A stretch of DNA of 64,000 bases from Chelydra serpentina (GCA_037349315.1 JBAIAC010000027.1:18709501-18773500); one strand, 5' to 3'; positions 12,501-23,024 are shown, counted from the stretch's first letter. Numbers and translations are program-made. The notes: generated by a model not told the origin, from the letters alone.

Positions 12501-15500
12501 TAGCATACCTGCTGCGTCGGTGGGACAATTCACCACCCCGACACAGCAGCGCTGCCGCTTTCACTAGCTCTGCCCTTGTCACTCATTCCTTCTCTCCATC
12601 CTTCCTCTCCTTCTTCCCACGTTTCGCTCCTTTGCTGTGCCTCAGAGGTGCTGATGTTTGAGACGGAGGACCTGGTGCTGAGGAAGAACGAGAAGAACTT
12701 TGTGCTGTGCCTGCTGGAGGTGGCCCGCCGGGCCTCTCGTTTCGGGATGAGTGCTCCCACCCTGATCCAAATGGAGGAGGAGATCGAGGAGGAGATCCGA
12801 GAGGAGATGGACCTTCCCCCCGAGGATATCCCACTTCCCAAGCCCCAGAGGAAGCCTTGTGACTTCAAGAACCTGGACCAGATGGTAAGGGGACACTGTA
12901 AGCCACTGGCAGGCACTGGGGGTCTGAGTTCCCTGATACTCATTGTTCTGTCCAGGTGTGAACTTCAGGAGGATCTGACTCGGGGCCTGTCTCAATGTGG
13001 AGGGAGGTTCTCTGTTATATGCAATCTACTTTGGGACCTCTCAGGGAGGAAGGTGCTTCCTGAACGTGAGAGATTCTTATTCTCCGCTCAGTGCACATGG
13101 GTATTTAAAACCCAACAGAGTTAGATAGAGTTCTGCGCCTCTGTTTCCAGCAGGCCAGACTCCCTGGTGGTTAGTGGCACTAACTGGGCTTAGAAGATAA
13201 TAAGGGTCAAATTACTGAACAGAATAGGGCAAAGGGAGCCGATTTCTTCAATCATCAGCTGGCCCCAGTTAGAACTCCGAAGGCCCAAATTAGCATGGCT
13301 TAAACTTGCTAGAACTTCACTTCGAGCGCTATATGATCCTGCCCTGAATCTTGTTAGAGGTTCAAGAATGTTCAGTTCATTTCCTCCCCCACCCCTGTTG
13401 GTTTTTTTAAATTTTGTGGTGGCTTCTGTGCTTCCAGTTTCCAAATACAGCCAGAGCCAGAAGCCTGTTTTTCAGTGCCCAAGCACAAGAAGGCAGCAGC
13501 AGAAATCTTTTTGTGGGGGATTTCCAGTCTATTTTTACAGGATCGAGTGGTTTTGATGAGTTTTGGAGAAGCCCTGGCACCACGTCTCTCTGACACAGAA
13601 TGGGCCCAAGGAGCCTAGCACCCTGCCCCCTGCCAAGGCTACAACGGTATCCAGGATGCACAGGGAGTAGCACTTTCCTCATATTGACCATGAATGGTTT
13701 GCCTTGGACTCTGCAGGTCCAACACCTGGTGAGCCGGTGCACGTGCCCAGTCCAGTTCTCCATGATCAAGGTGTCTGAAGGAAAATACCGCGTGGGCAAT
13801 TCCAACACCCTTATTTTTGTCAGGGTAAGTCCAGAGGGGTGTGCTTTCCAGATGCTGTTATGTTGGTCTATGTGATACCAGGAACTTGTAACCTACTCTA
13901 GGGATAAGAGGGGGTACCTGTACCATCTGGTGCTGGGATGCTGTGTCTTTGGGGTGGGATTCACCACGCCCGGGCCATCCCAAAAGATGGCATGTGTTGA
14001 TATGGCGAGCTAGGCTGAGCATCGTGACCATTAGCAAGGCAGAGATTTCATACCGTGCTGCGTTAGCACAGAGCAAAACGCATTCAGGGGAAGTGGCTGA
14101 ACGGCAGTGAGGATTAGCAACGGGATCTGCATGTCTTAGACTCATAGAATCTCAGGGTTGGAAGGGACCTTAGGAGGTCATCTAGTCCCACCCGCTGCTC
14201 AATGCAGGACCAATCCCCAATTTTTGCCCCAGATCCCTAAATGGCCCCCTCAAGGATTGAACTCACAACCCTGGGTTTAGCAGGCCAATACTCAAACCAC
14301 TGAGCTATCCCTCCCTCTTCACCTTAAGTAGGATGGGACAGCTCAATGGGGACCCAACACGGAAGCCCTCTGATGTCAGTTGGTGAAATGAATCATTCCA
14401 CTCCTAGTGGGACAGGGGACCACGTCTCAAAACGTCACCAATCCAGACGGTCTCTTGGCTGGACTGGCTGGGCCATGGAGAGTGCGTTCCCCTTTCTCCC
14501 TAGACGTGCTCTCTCTGGGTCGGAGCTGAATGGGGCTGCGGGAGGGAAGCTCGCCTTGGTGCTGCCAGTGCCATACCCGCTGTCCAGGGCTCCGGCCTCC
14601 AGAGCTGTCAGTCTGGTGCCTGTTCACTGTGGGGGAAAACATGGGCTGCACGTAGGGTCGTCCCTCCCTCTCTCCAACCCCCTCTGGATTCTGTTCCGTT
14701 GGTTTCTTTCAGGTCTCTAGGCCCCTTCATTAACTTTCCTGGGTGATCGCCTTATCAGTGATTGCAGTGAAAGTCATGTGCCCTGCAGGTTATGGTTGAC
14801 TGGAGAGGACCCTCGGATTTTCTTCTCTTTGTGGGGGTGGCCACCAGTATTAACCCTCAAACCCCTCTCCTGCCATCAGAGATGCCATCATGGTCTGACC
14901 TGCATGTACATCTCTCAATTAACTGAATAATCACTAGGTCCCGAGGCATCCTGCTGGAGTAAGACATGGTGGTAGCAAGCTCTGTATTGTGTTGTGTGTG
15001 AGAACCTGCATATTTTCCGTGGCAGGAGTCATACGCTACTGTGCTCCAGACTGCAGGTTCTCCACCCCTTCTGGTTCATCTGAGCGTATTCAAATCCCTT
15101 TGGGACGACATGGTTTTTTTACACATTGTCCACATATAGCCGGGTAAGAGCGGCGGTTACGCACATGTATGCAACCATATGCATGGCTAAGTATGTATGC
15201 ATAGGCAGGCATGTAAACCAAATGTGTGCATGTGTTTGCATGTGTGTATTGTAGTGTACAAGGTAAACGCCTGCTCCTCAGATGGGCTGAGCAATGAAGT
15301 CAGTGGAAGACTAGGATACTCTGCCCCGATCAGGGTCAGTCCCTAGCGTTGGGATTTCCAGAAGAGCTCAGCACATTGAACGCGCACTGGCTGTGCTGTA
15401 TTAACACAACAGGTGCTGAGCTCTTTGGAAAATCTGGGGCACCGAGCACTGCAAAATCGGGCCCTGATCTCTTTGGAAAACCTGGCCGCACATCTGGTTG

Positions 15501-18500
15501 AGGATGTTATCTAGTAGCTGGCCCACAGAGAATATGAGGTTCTCCTTTAATTCAAGTGGTAGAGGCTGTTTTGGAAGCCACCTATGACCATGAAAAACAC
15601 TGTATGCTGTGGCACCTGGAATTATTGTTATATGCATCACATATATGTGTGCATGTAACCCTGTATGCATCCACAGTCATGTGCCTGTGAAATACTGTAT
15701 ATACCTCACTGGAAAAAAACCAGGATGGTGACATCCATCTGTTGGACTTTCACTCATTTCTAGCCCAGGACACTGCAGTCCCAGGTGAGCCCCTCACTCA
15801 CGGGTGCTCTGTTTGTTCCAGATCCTCCGGAATCATGTGATGGTGCGGGTTGGAGGTGGCTGGGACACGCTGGAACATTATCTGGATAAGCACGATCCCT
15901 GCCGCTGCACCTCGCTGTGTAAGTCTCCTTGTGCGGCGTCAGTCGGCAGATTCCATGTGTGCAGCCTTGAGGAGGTCTGCATGGGGGGTGACCCGTCACC
16001 TTGGATGAGGTTCGAATCTGGTGTGTGTGTGTCCCACGTCGTCATCAGTTTATAGGTCCTCAGACTCTGTGAGTCACAGCAAAGAACAGCAAAGAAGCAC
16101 AGACAGACAGGAGAAGCACATCCAATCTGAACACTTCCCTAGGCTCACCCATGGCTACTGTGCTGGGTGGAAAGCAGCTCAGCCTTTATAAATCTCTGAC
16201 AGCGTCACAGAAACTTTTTGGTAGGGGTCATTTCTTTCTGGGCTCTTGTAGCAGGAGGCAGATGCCTCCTTACAGCGTGGAGAAGGCTCCAGGGAAGCCG
16301 ATTGCCTCACATAGCACCACTAGAGGTCAGGATAGCACTTCAGAAGGAAGAGAGACCTACAACACCCGAGTCCTGTCTAGGGGTGTGTGTAGGAATTGCC
16401 CTTTGGGACTATTGTATTTAGGATTTGGGTGGGTTTTTTTTTGTATATTTCACCAGGTTTTAAATGCCTCAGGGAACCAATTAAGGGGGCAGAATAATGT
16501 GAGATCTGATCTCACTGCATTTCAGCACCTGGACGGTAGAGCTTGCTTTATTCCAGCTGAGTAATTCCTGGAGGTTAAAGACCCATGTGACATTCCTAGG
16601 GTGTGCCTTTTCCAATCCATCACGAGTATTCACAAGGGATTTTCACCATGAGGCTTGGCGTGGACTGGCTTAAATTCTGGTCTACTCCAGTCTCCACGGT
16701 GAGTTAGAACATGCATGGTTGAATCGGACGGGGTTGGCACTGCTTAGGTCTGTCACACCAGTAACCCCAAAAGGTTAATCCACCGGAGAGTGGTGACCAG
16801 AGATCCTGAGTCCCTGAATCTCTTCACAGCTCACAAGCAGGCTGTCAAGCTGACAAGCCCTCAAAGGCTGCAGGCATTACAGGTGCAGCACGAGATCAAG
16901 GTCTGCCCGACACCCAGGACAGACAACCCAAAGAAGCCCCAGCCCACCCTGATCGTGAGCAGGTCCCAAAGCCCACTGCCCCCAGTGGAGTGGAGGACCT
17001 ACACCCCACAGAGCCTCAGCACCAGCCGGAAGCTTCGTTCATCTGCATCGCCAGATAGCACCAGCAAGAAGGATTCCAGGCTCAGGCCCCGGCGGGAGCA
17101 GTCGGAACCCAGGAGGGTCCCTTCGGCCAGGTAACGAAAAGAAGTTTGCAAAAGGCCTGGGGCTTGGTTTCCCAGCTGACTCCCACGGATGCTGTGCTGA
17201 CACTGAAGAGCGGCTGGCATTGGACAAAGCTGGCGAATTACACAGTGAATGGTGCATTTTAGTGCTAGCCAGGCCTCTTTTGTGGTGCCTTCCAGGACTC
17301 CCAGTCCCCCCGTTGTTCCGGTTTGGTTCCCGCCCCAAAGGACCTGTTTCAAGCTTGAGCATAGTTGGCGATGGCTGCCTTCAGTGCCCGTCAGGGTCAT
17401 CTCAGGATCAGCTGGAGGGAGTCATTTAACTGCTATAGGGTTTCTGCTCAAGTGAGGCCCCAGGACCGGATTGAGGGTCATTGGCAGTGCTTGTGTGTGT
17501 GTGCGCATGTGTGTGTTAGGGGCCAGGCCTGGAACAGCAGGGAGGGACTGTAGATCAGGATTGAGGGGCACTGGCAGATCTGTAGGACAAGGCCTGGAAC
17601 TGGAAGAGGTAGAGGGAAGAGGCAGAGATTTACCGGGGCGTCTGCCTGGGCTAACTCTGACTTCAAGCGGCGCACTCAGCCCCTCGCTCTCAGCAGCACC
17701 AAAATGTAACTAGTTAAACCCCCAGGCCTGAGTTTTTGAGTGGAGTTGATGACATTACAGGGCCCTGGCTTGCTGACTTTGGCCGCACCTCCCAGAGGTG
17801 GTGGCCTGCACTTGCCTTTGTGTGAGCTTATCAGTGCATCACAAGGCAAACGGTTACAGCCTGTGTTTGAAAGCTGGTAACGAGGGATGTAGACGCCCTC
17901 CCGCTGCTTGTCAGCACAGAACCAGCTTCATGCCCAGAGCCACGCTAGGGCTAGAGGCAACTGACGCACCGATCTGATGCTTTGTCTCTGTTATAGGGCA
18001 ACGGAGCGGTCTGCTACTCCTTCGCGGAGGCAGCTGTTTGCCGAAGAAAGATCTGCTGCCCAGCAGAACTCCTCCACCCAGAGCGGGAGGGATAAGCTGT
18101 GTGTTTCTATGTCCTCCCTGACATCGCAGCTGACTGGAAGCGAGGAGGCTGGTTCTGGCACCTCGGAAGCTCGCCCAGAGCTCCAGAGAGGGAGACAGAC
18201 GAGTAGAATCCCTGGGATGAATCAGAAGGACCCAGGTAGGCTTGTGCAAGCCATGTGTCCAGAGTCCAGGCCCCAGATGACTGTGCCAAAGGACAGAACC
18301 GCTCAGCCGCCAAGGAGCACCCAGTATGGAGTCAAACCCTTTCCACAGGCTCACAAGCCTCGGGAATCAGGGGTCAAGACCTTCCCTGGGATGGTCCGTT
18401 CCTCCAGCCCGATGAAACCCCTTCATCTCTCCCCACAGCAGGATTCCAAGGGAGCTGCACAGAGCCACAGTCCTGCACACGGCTGGGGGGATGCTGGGGT

Positions 18501-19995
18501 TGTGTGGCCATCCTCCCCAGTTAAACACATGGGCCAGACTCCAAAACCGGAAAGTAGCACTAAGATCCCAGTCAAAGCTGGCAGGCCCCCCACCCCTGTT
18601 CAGAGCTACCAGGGGGAGCCCCGCCTCCGAAACGGGTGGAAAGTCCCTGCCGGTGAAAGGGCAAAAGCCCCAGCTCTCTCAAAGAGCAAAGTAGCGTCCA
18701 AGGCTGAGGATGGCTCTCAGGGGCACAGACAATGCAGTGGGGCAGAGACATTGACGACCAACCTTCCCACTAGCCCAAAAGACAGACTCGGCCAGTCAGA
18801 TCCAGCAGGGAAGGACAAGGATCCCAAGGCCAGACTGGTGCAGGAGATAGAGCCAGGAAACACCAATAACAGCTGCAGCTGGAGTGGTGGAGATCCAATA
18901 GGCTGCACAGAGGAGCGGGAACGCGTGTATACACCTTTGCCCATCAACCTGGCCCAGGAGCAAGCGCTGTACAGGAGCCTAGAAGATGAGATCTTATCCA
19001 ACATAAAGGTTCTAGAGGCTGATTCTGATGAAAGCCACCGCCCTGAGGGGAACCGGCCGGGTGACTTCGCCCTGGACTGCAGCATAGCGAGCGTCACCAC
19101 TGCCAGTGACGTAAGTGGGCTCAGGTCCTCCACGCCCTCCCTGTCTTCCTTTACGAGCGCCAGGCAGACCTTGCCATGTGGCGAGGGTGTGCCTCGGAGT
19201 GGTGTCTATGTGCCCAGCGGAGAGGCAAAATGGCACCCGGCTGGATTCCGCTATGGTGATGTGATCGACGAACTCTCCCAGGGGCACAAGACACTCCACC
19301 CAGTGGATGTGGAGAACTGGATCGCCAAGAACCCACCCGAGGGGGCTGTGAGGGTTTCCTCTCAGCCAAGTTCGCCTCTGGTGAATGGAAACCAGGTGGA
19401 AAAGAAGCTTCTGGAGCCAGAAGGAGCTTTGTTCCAGGAGAACGTGTCCAATGAAACCAAAGGCAACCGGTCAAGGAGGCAGCCATCTCACACAAGCCAT
19501 GCAGGGTCTGCTGGAGTCAGTAGAAATAGCAAAGCTCCTCAGGCAGCCCCTGATGGCCCCAAGGCATCTATCAATTCTCCAGCCTCTGCGGGTGGCCTTG
19601 AAAAGTCCAAACTGCCTCAAGGTAAGCCCAAAAGGTTCCTGAAGAAGCCCGAACGGGTGCCATCCATCTACAAGCTAAAGCTACGCCCCAAAATCCGCCC
19701 ACGCAGGGACAACAGACCTGAGAAACGGCCATCCAAAATCCCCACTCCAGTGACCTATCGACAGGCACAGAAAGCAGCCAGTGCCAAAGCCCAAGAGAAG
19801 ACCCACAGCTCAAAGTGTCAGACCCGGCCAACTCAAGACATCCTGGATAGCACAAGGCAGAACAGCACAGGAAATGCTGGGTCTGAGGAAGAGGCTTGGC
19901 TTTCGGACCACAGTGACTCTCCACAAGCTGGGAAGACAGTCCTAGCAGAAACCAAAGTGTGGCTCACAGAAGAAGATGAGGAATCCTGGGTCTGA
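9531..19995 (+). CDS. GAS2L2: GAS2-like protein 2 (CH + GAR domains), six coding exons
   Basis: Join 9531..9921, 12646..12884, 13717..13824, 15822..15918, 16830..17130, 17997..19995; 1,044 aa (human about 880). All introns are GT-AG and every junction stays in frame. The calponin-homology domain (about residues 28-150) matches GAS2L2, and the GAR domain (about 203-278) has Cys218/220 and Cys273/275 and the [10 protein letters not shown] core. The long basic, Ser/Pro-rich tail is mostly one exon; the block [18 protein letters not shown] and the ending EESWV are diagnostic. EB1-type SxIP-like motifs occur at 448-451, 567-570 and 958-961. Family members cross-link actin and microtubules, and human GAS2L2 acts at ciliary basal bodies. 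The first in-frame ATG (9531) was chosen; 9564 has a better context (A at -3, G at +4) and would give 1,033 aa. Confidence 0.93.
10030..10185 (-). mobile_element. ancient SINE tail fragments, two in tandem
   Basis: Two consecutive partial copies of a motif reading 'gaccccattgtgctgggtgc' then 'tgtacaaacacagaac' on the plus strand. This is the antisense of a repeat tail common in turtle DNA; its class is uncertain. Confidence 0.5.
10255..10430 (-). mobile_element. MIR-like SINE, antisense
   Basis: The plus strand carries 'gatctcaaagcacctggcaa', 'tccatttacagacaggagga' and 'ctcaaggtcacaaagcggcc', the reverse complement of the MIR core order. Diverged. Confidence 0.7.
10525..10800 (+). mobile_element. 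MIR-like SINE followed by ancient SINE tail
   Basis: The 5' part has the MIR phrases 'gactctgccactgagcagcc' and 'cttccccatcgg'. The 3' part has 'agctccttggggcagggctg', 'cagcgcccagcgcagagggg' and 'accacaatacaaataatg', the sense form of the tail seen at 10030-10185. Confidence 0.6.
11487..11865 (-). mobile_element. old CR1 LINE 3' fragment, antisense
   Basis: Begins with 'ttcatagatccatagag' and 'gaccattagatcattctagg', then follows the antisense of the CR1 C-terminal coding region in GAS2L2 intron 1. Diverged. Confidence 0.7.
12124..12308 (-). mobile_element. Cry I-type tRNA-derived SINE, antisense
   Basis: Read on the minus strand, it begins with a tRNA-like head containing an A-box-like 'tagctcagtggtttgagc' and a B-box-like 'gttgtgagttcaatcc', and ends in a CR1-like tail with ATTCTATGATTCTATG. 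This fusion of tRNA head and CR1 tail is the structure of cryptodiran turtle Cry I SINEs. It lies near the 3' end of GAS2L2 intron 1. Confidence 0.85.
14142..14316 (-). mobile_element. Cry I-type SINE, antisense
   Basis: Same structure as the copy at 12124, including the CR1-like end and tRNA head, and slightly diverged. It lies in GAS2L2 intron 3 (13825-15821), which otherwise shows nothing recognisable. Confidence 0.85.
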
Positions 19996-20130
19996 TATCT
20001 TGCCTGCTGGCGCCAATTTTGCCTCCCAGTTGTCAGTGTTTATAGCGCCACAGTGAACCACATTCTCCTCCAAAACTGATGATGTTGGGGATGAAGCTGA
20101 AGTTCTCCCAAGTTCTCAGCTGAGTGGGTC

Positions 20131-20136
20131 AATAAA
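20131..20136 (+). promoter_or_regulatory. GAS2L2 poly(A) signal
   Basis: A canonical AATAAA lies 136 bases past the GAS2L2 stop codon. It fits a short 3' UTR and a transcript end near 20150-20160. Confidence 0.75.
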
Positions 20137-20734
20137 GTGACCTGTTCATTTGGGCCAAAGAAATCTGACATTTATTTTGAAGAAAGAGAATCTAAGAGGC
20201 AGGTTTTCAGAGGCCTCGACAAGACCTCAAAAACTGCAGGTACAATTCAAAAACTGCAGGTACAATTTTGTGCTCTCGCCTGGTTTTTGAACATGCACTA
20301 ACACTTCAAAGTGGAAAATTGAGCCTGCAATTTGGCACGAGGCATCTTTTGAAAATGCAGTCCCAAGTCTGGAACTAAGAACAAGCTTAGAACAAAGGGC
20401 GAAAACTGCTAACCTAAGAAAAGATCTAATAGTGTGGTACAATGAAAGCCACATTTTTTCTTTATCAGCGGATGGAAATGTAAATATTTTTAGTGCGAAA
20501 GTACTATCAGCGTGGGGAGATGCCAGTGATATGTATGATCATTTTCTCCTTGCCCCGGAGACTCACACCAAATCCACTGTAATATTTTTCTTTGACAGAT
20601 GTACTTCCGAATTCCCCTCTCAGTTAATCTGGTGGATTTCCAGGGATGGTGTACCTGTGGAATTGGGAGGAGAATTTGGCTCATAAATTGCAGATACAGA
20701 GGCCAATTTAGGCCATGCAGAGAGGAGAAAGAGC

Positions 20735-20813
20735 ATGGTCTCATTGTTAGAGCAGGACTACTGGGTTGAAATAATTAGATCCCTCTGTGCCTCAGTTTCC
20801 CCATCTGTAAAAT
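20735..20813 (+). mobile_element. MIR-like SINE, 5' part split by the LTR element
   Basis: Shows 'gtgcctcagtttccccatct' and 'gtaaaatgggg' in the normal MIR order, then stops at the target duplication of the LTR retrotransposon. The other half resumes at 23025. Confidence 0.8.
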
Positions 20814-20818
20814 GGGGC
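20814..20818 (+). repeat. target site duplication GGGGC, left copy
   Basis: GGGGC directly precedes the first LTR and is repeated at 23020-23024 directly after the second. Five bases is the usual duplication for many LTR retrotransposons. Confidence 0.85.
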
Positions 20819-21502
20819 TGTGGCAGGGTCGGACTCACCCCTGCGGCGCCTCCTGCTGGTTTCTCCGGGAATTAGCTCGTCCAGCCCTGGAGCGCCCTCT
20901 GCAGGCCAGTGATCCGCCTGTCCACGCTGGGCCCGCGTCCCTCCCAGGACCCGGTGCCCTTTTAACTGGGGTGCTGCCCCCTGGCAGTACCCCTATATCT
21001 GGGTCTCCCCTCCCCAGGGGAACCCCCAACCCACTATCCCCACCTCGCCTCAGTCGTAGGCTACTGCCAGTCACCAGCTAGCCCCCGCGCCCTGGGGCAG
21101 ACTGCAGTATAAGCCACTCATCACAGGCAAAGGGGGTTTGGACCTGCTGCCTCGGCCTACCCGTGGGTTGCCTCCTGCAACCCCCAGTACCTGGTCAGGC
21201 CTTACCAGGCCTGCAGCCTGGGTATTCCTAGGCCAGAGCTCCCCAGCTCCCTTGGCCTTTCCCCAGCCCTGCTCCACTCTAGGTACCAGCTCAGGTCCCT
21301 GCAGCTAAGCCCTTCTCCCTCTAAAGGCAGAGAGAGAGTGTCTGTTTGCTCCAGGCCCACTGCCCTCTTATAAGGGCCAGCTGGGCCCTGATTAAACTGG
21401 CCCCAGCTGTGGCTGCTTTGCATCAGCCCAGCTTTCAGCCTCAGCCCTCTCCCAGGACTCTTTCCAGCCCCTCAGGGCAGGAGCAGGGTTCCCCCTGCTA
21501 CA
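20819..21502 (-). repeat. 3' LTR of the gag-only retrotransposon
   Basis: Exact counterpart of 22336-23019 at an offset of 1,517 bases. On the minus strand it begins TGTAGCAGGGGG and ends CTGCCACA. It lies about 680 bases past the GAS2L2 poly(A) signal. Confidence 0.95.
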
Positions 21503-21515
21503 CACCCCCCACCTC
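21503..21515 (-). other. candidate polypurine tract
   Basis: On the minus strand GAGGTGGGGGGTG directly abuts the 3' LTR, the position where plus-strand priming occurs in LTR elements. It contains two T residues, so it is a plausible but imperfect tract. Confidence 0.55.
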
Positions 21516-21556
21516 AAGATCCCCTCCACCGGGGGGTGGTGGTAAGGAGAGGACCC

Positions 21557-22225
21557 CTAGCGTCCCAACATCCCTCTCAGCTGGGAACGAAGGGAATCCC
21601 TCTCATGCCTCAGGCTCTCCACCATTTGGAGCAGCCGGCTCCCTTCCTCAAGGGTTTGGGTCCCCACGTTAGCCCTTCCAGCTCTCCCATGGGTCCCCAG
21701 GATCGGCTGGGGCCTCTCTGCCCCTGACAATTTTTTGTTTGGGGCTCCAGCCTTCCCAGTCCCTCCAGCCTGGTCCGGCTCAGACTGGGCCCCTCGTTCG
21801 GCGCTCCCCCTTCTTAGGGGGCAGTGCCGCTTTGTCTGGCCCCCCTTGTGGCAGAGGAAGCACACCCAGTGCCCACCCCTGACCACCTCAGGGCTAGCCT
21901 GGGCCCTGCGAGTCCCCCGAGGGCACTCCCTCTTCATGTGCCCCAGTTCCCCGCAGACCCAACAAGTTCCTGGCCCCTCTGTTGACCTCACAGGGGGTGT
22001 CTTTTCTGGGTAGGGCCTTCTTGCCCCCTCCCAGTAGGGACACTCCCTCTTGAAGTGTCCCGGTCGCCCACAGGCGAAACAGTCTCTAGGCCTTGGCACT
22101 GGCCTCCAGCCCAAGGTGCCTGGCCCACACCGAGGTCCTTGTGCCCTCCCCCGCAACAGCTGTAGCAGCCTTGCTTGCTGCTCGGCGAGACGGGCCACAC
22201 AGGCTCTCCAATAATAGTCCTTCAT
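21557..22225 (-). CDS. gag-like protein with three zinc knuckles (retrotransposon)
   Basis: A 222 aa frame filling most of the element's interior. The N-terminus (about 1-26) is a short amphipathic stretch rich in Leu, Arg and Gln. Then come a CCHC knuckle CFACGRPGHFKREC, a second CWVCGELGHMKREC, and a third CFLCHKGGQTKRHC in which the usual His is Gln. The last ~30 residues (EEGSRLLQM...SLRSQLRGML) look like a coiled coil. I see no recognisable matrix or capsid domain, so this looks like a trimmed nucleocapsid-type protein that could bind RNA and self-associate. The frame is intact, as expected for a young copy. An alternative is a chance-preserved gag remnant without function. Confidence 0.8.
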   Translation of the reverse strand: MKDYYWRACVARLAEQQARLLQLLRGRAQGPRCGPGTLGWRPVPRPRDCFACGRPGHFKRECPYWEGARRPYPEKTPPVRSTEGPGTCWVCGELGHMKRECPRGTRRAQASPEVVRGGHWVCFLCHKGGQTKRHCPLRRGSAERGAQSEPDQAGGTGKAGAPNKKLSGAERPQPILGTHGRAGRANVGTQTLEEGSRLLQMVESLRHERDSLRSQLRGMLGR

Positions 22226-22314
22226 TTCTCCACCTTCCGTTTCTCAACGCTCTTTTCTTCGGGCAATAGTCCACAGTCCTTTGCCCTGCCCCTTGTATCA
22301 AGGGCGGACCGTCT

Positions 22315-22333
22315 ATGCCCACATTCTCCACCA
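22315..22333 (-). other. primer-binding site, tRNA-Ala(AGC) type
   Basis: Two bases inside the 5' LTR boundary the minus strand reads TGGTGGAGAATGTGGGCAT. This is complementary to the 3' end of vertebrate tRNA-Ala(AGC) genes ending ...ATGCCCACATTCTCCA plus CCA, recalled from memory. The TGG start and position next to the LTR are what a primer-binding site requires. Confidence 0.85.
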
Positions 22334-22335
22334 CT

Positions 22336-23019
22336 TGTGGCAGGGTCGGACTCACCCCTGCGGCGCCTCCTGCTGGTTTCTCCGGGAATTAGCTCGTCCA
22401 GCCCTGGAGCGCCCTCTGCAGGCCAGTGATCCGCCTGTCCACGCTGGGCCCGCGTCCCTCCCAGGACCCGGTGCCCTTTTAACTGGGGTGCTGCCCCCTG
22501 GCAGTACCCCTATATCTGGGTCTCCCCTCCCCAGGGGAACCCCCAACCCACTATCCCCACCTCGCCTCAGTCGTAGGCTACTGCCAGTCACCAGCTAGCC
22601 CCCGCGCCCTGGGGCAGACTGCAGTATAAGCCACTCATCACAGGCAAAGGGGGTTTGGACCTGCTGCCTCGGCCTACCCGTGGGTTGCCTCCTGCAACCC
22701 CCAGTACCTGGTCAGGCCTTACCAGGCCTGCAGCCTGGGTATTCCTAGGCCAGAGCTCCCCAGCTCCCTTGGCCTTTCCCCAGCCCTGCTCCACTCTAGG
22801 TACCAGCTCAGGTCCCTGCAGCTAAGCCCTTCTCCCTCTAAAGGCAGAGAGAGAGTGTCTGTTTGCTCCAGGCCCACTGCCCTCTTATAAGGGCCAGCTG
22901 GGCCCTGATTAAACTGGCCCCAGCTGTGGCTGCTTTGCATCAGCCCAGCTTTCAGCCTCAGCCCTCTCCCAGGACTCTTTCCAGCCCCTCAGGGCAGGAG
23001 CAGGGTTCCCCCTGCTACA
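22336..23019 (-). repeat. 5' LTR of the gag-only retrotransposon
   Basis: 684 bp, no visible difference from 20819-21502. This copy precedes the primer-binding site and should carry the element's promoter. Confidence 0.95.
22884..22891 (-). promoter_or_regulatory. TATA-like box in the 5' LTR
   Basis: CTTATAAG within the LTR, in a CCCTTATAAGAGG context on the minus strand and about 130 bases from the LTR's upstream end. It is the most TATA-like motif in the LTR. The core is palindromic, so strand is assigned from the element's orientation. Confidence 0.55.
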
Positions 23020-23024
23020 GGGGC
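23020..23024 (+). repeat. target site duplication GGGGC, right copy
   Basis: Directly follows the terminal CTACA of the second LTR and matches 20814-20818. Confidence 0.85.

Larger units (their letters stand above)
9922..12645 (+). other. GAS2L2 intron 1, repeat-rich
   Basis: This is a 2.7 kb intron with donor G|GTAAAG and acceptor TGCCTCAG. It contains MIR-like fragments (10030-10185, 10255-10430, 10525-10800), an old antisense CR1 piece (11487-11865) and an antisense Cry I-type SINE (12124-12308). I see no coding exon in it. Confidence 0.8.
20819..23019 (-). mobile_element. non-autonomous LTR retrotransposon, gag-only type, recently inserted
   Basis: A 2,201 bp element in minus orientation with two 684 bp LTRs, an 833 bp interior, TG...CA ends and a 5 bp GGGGC duplication. 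In its own orientation the order is 5' LTR (22336-23019), a primer-binding site matching tRNA-Ala, a gag-like ORF with zinc knuckles, a purine-rich tract, and 3' LTR (20819-21502). There is no protease, reverse transcriptase, RNase H or integrase, and no room for them, so it must borrow pol from a relative. I saw no difference between the LTRs when reading them side by side. The Gypsy/Ty3-like affiliation is inference from the duplication length and zinc knuckles. Confidence 0.92.

Noticed and set aside
20812..21081. Plus-strand frames repeated identically at 20812 and 22281
   Set aside because: They are the same LTR sequence read against the element's orientation; the duplication reflects the LTR pair and not a gene family.
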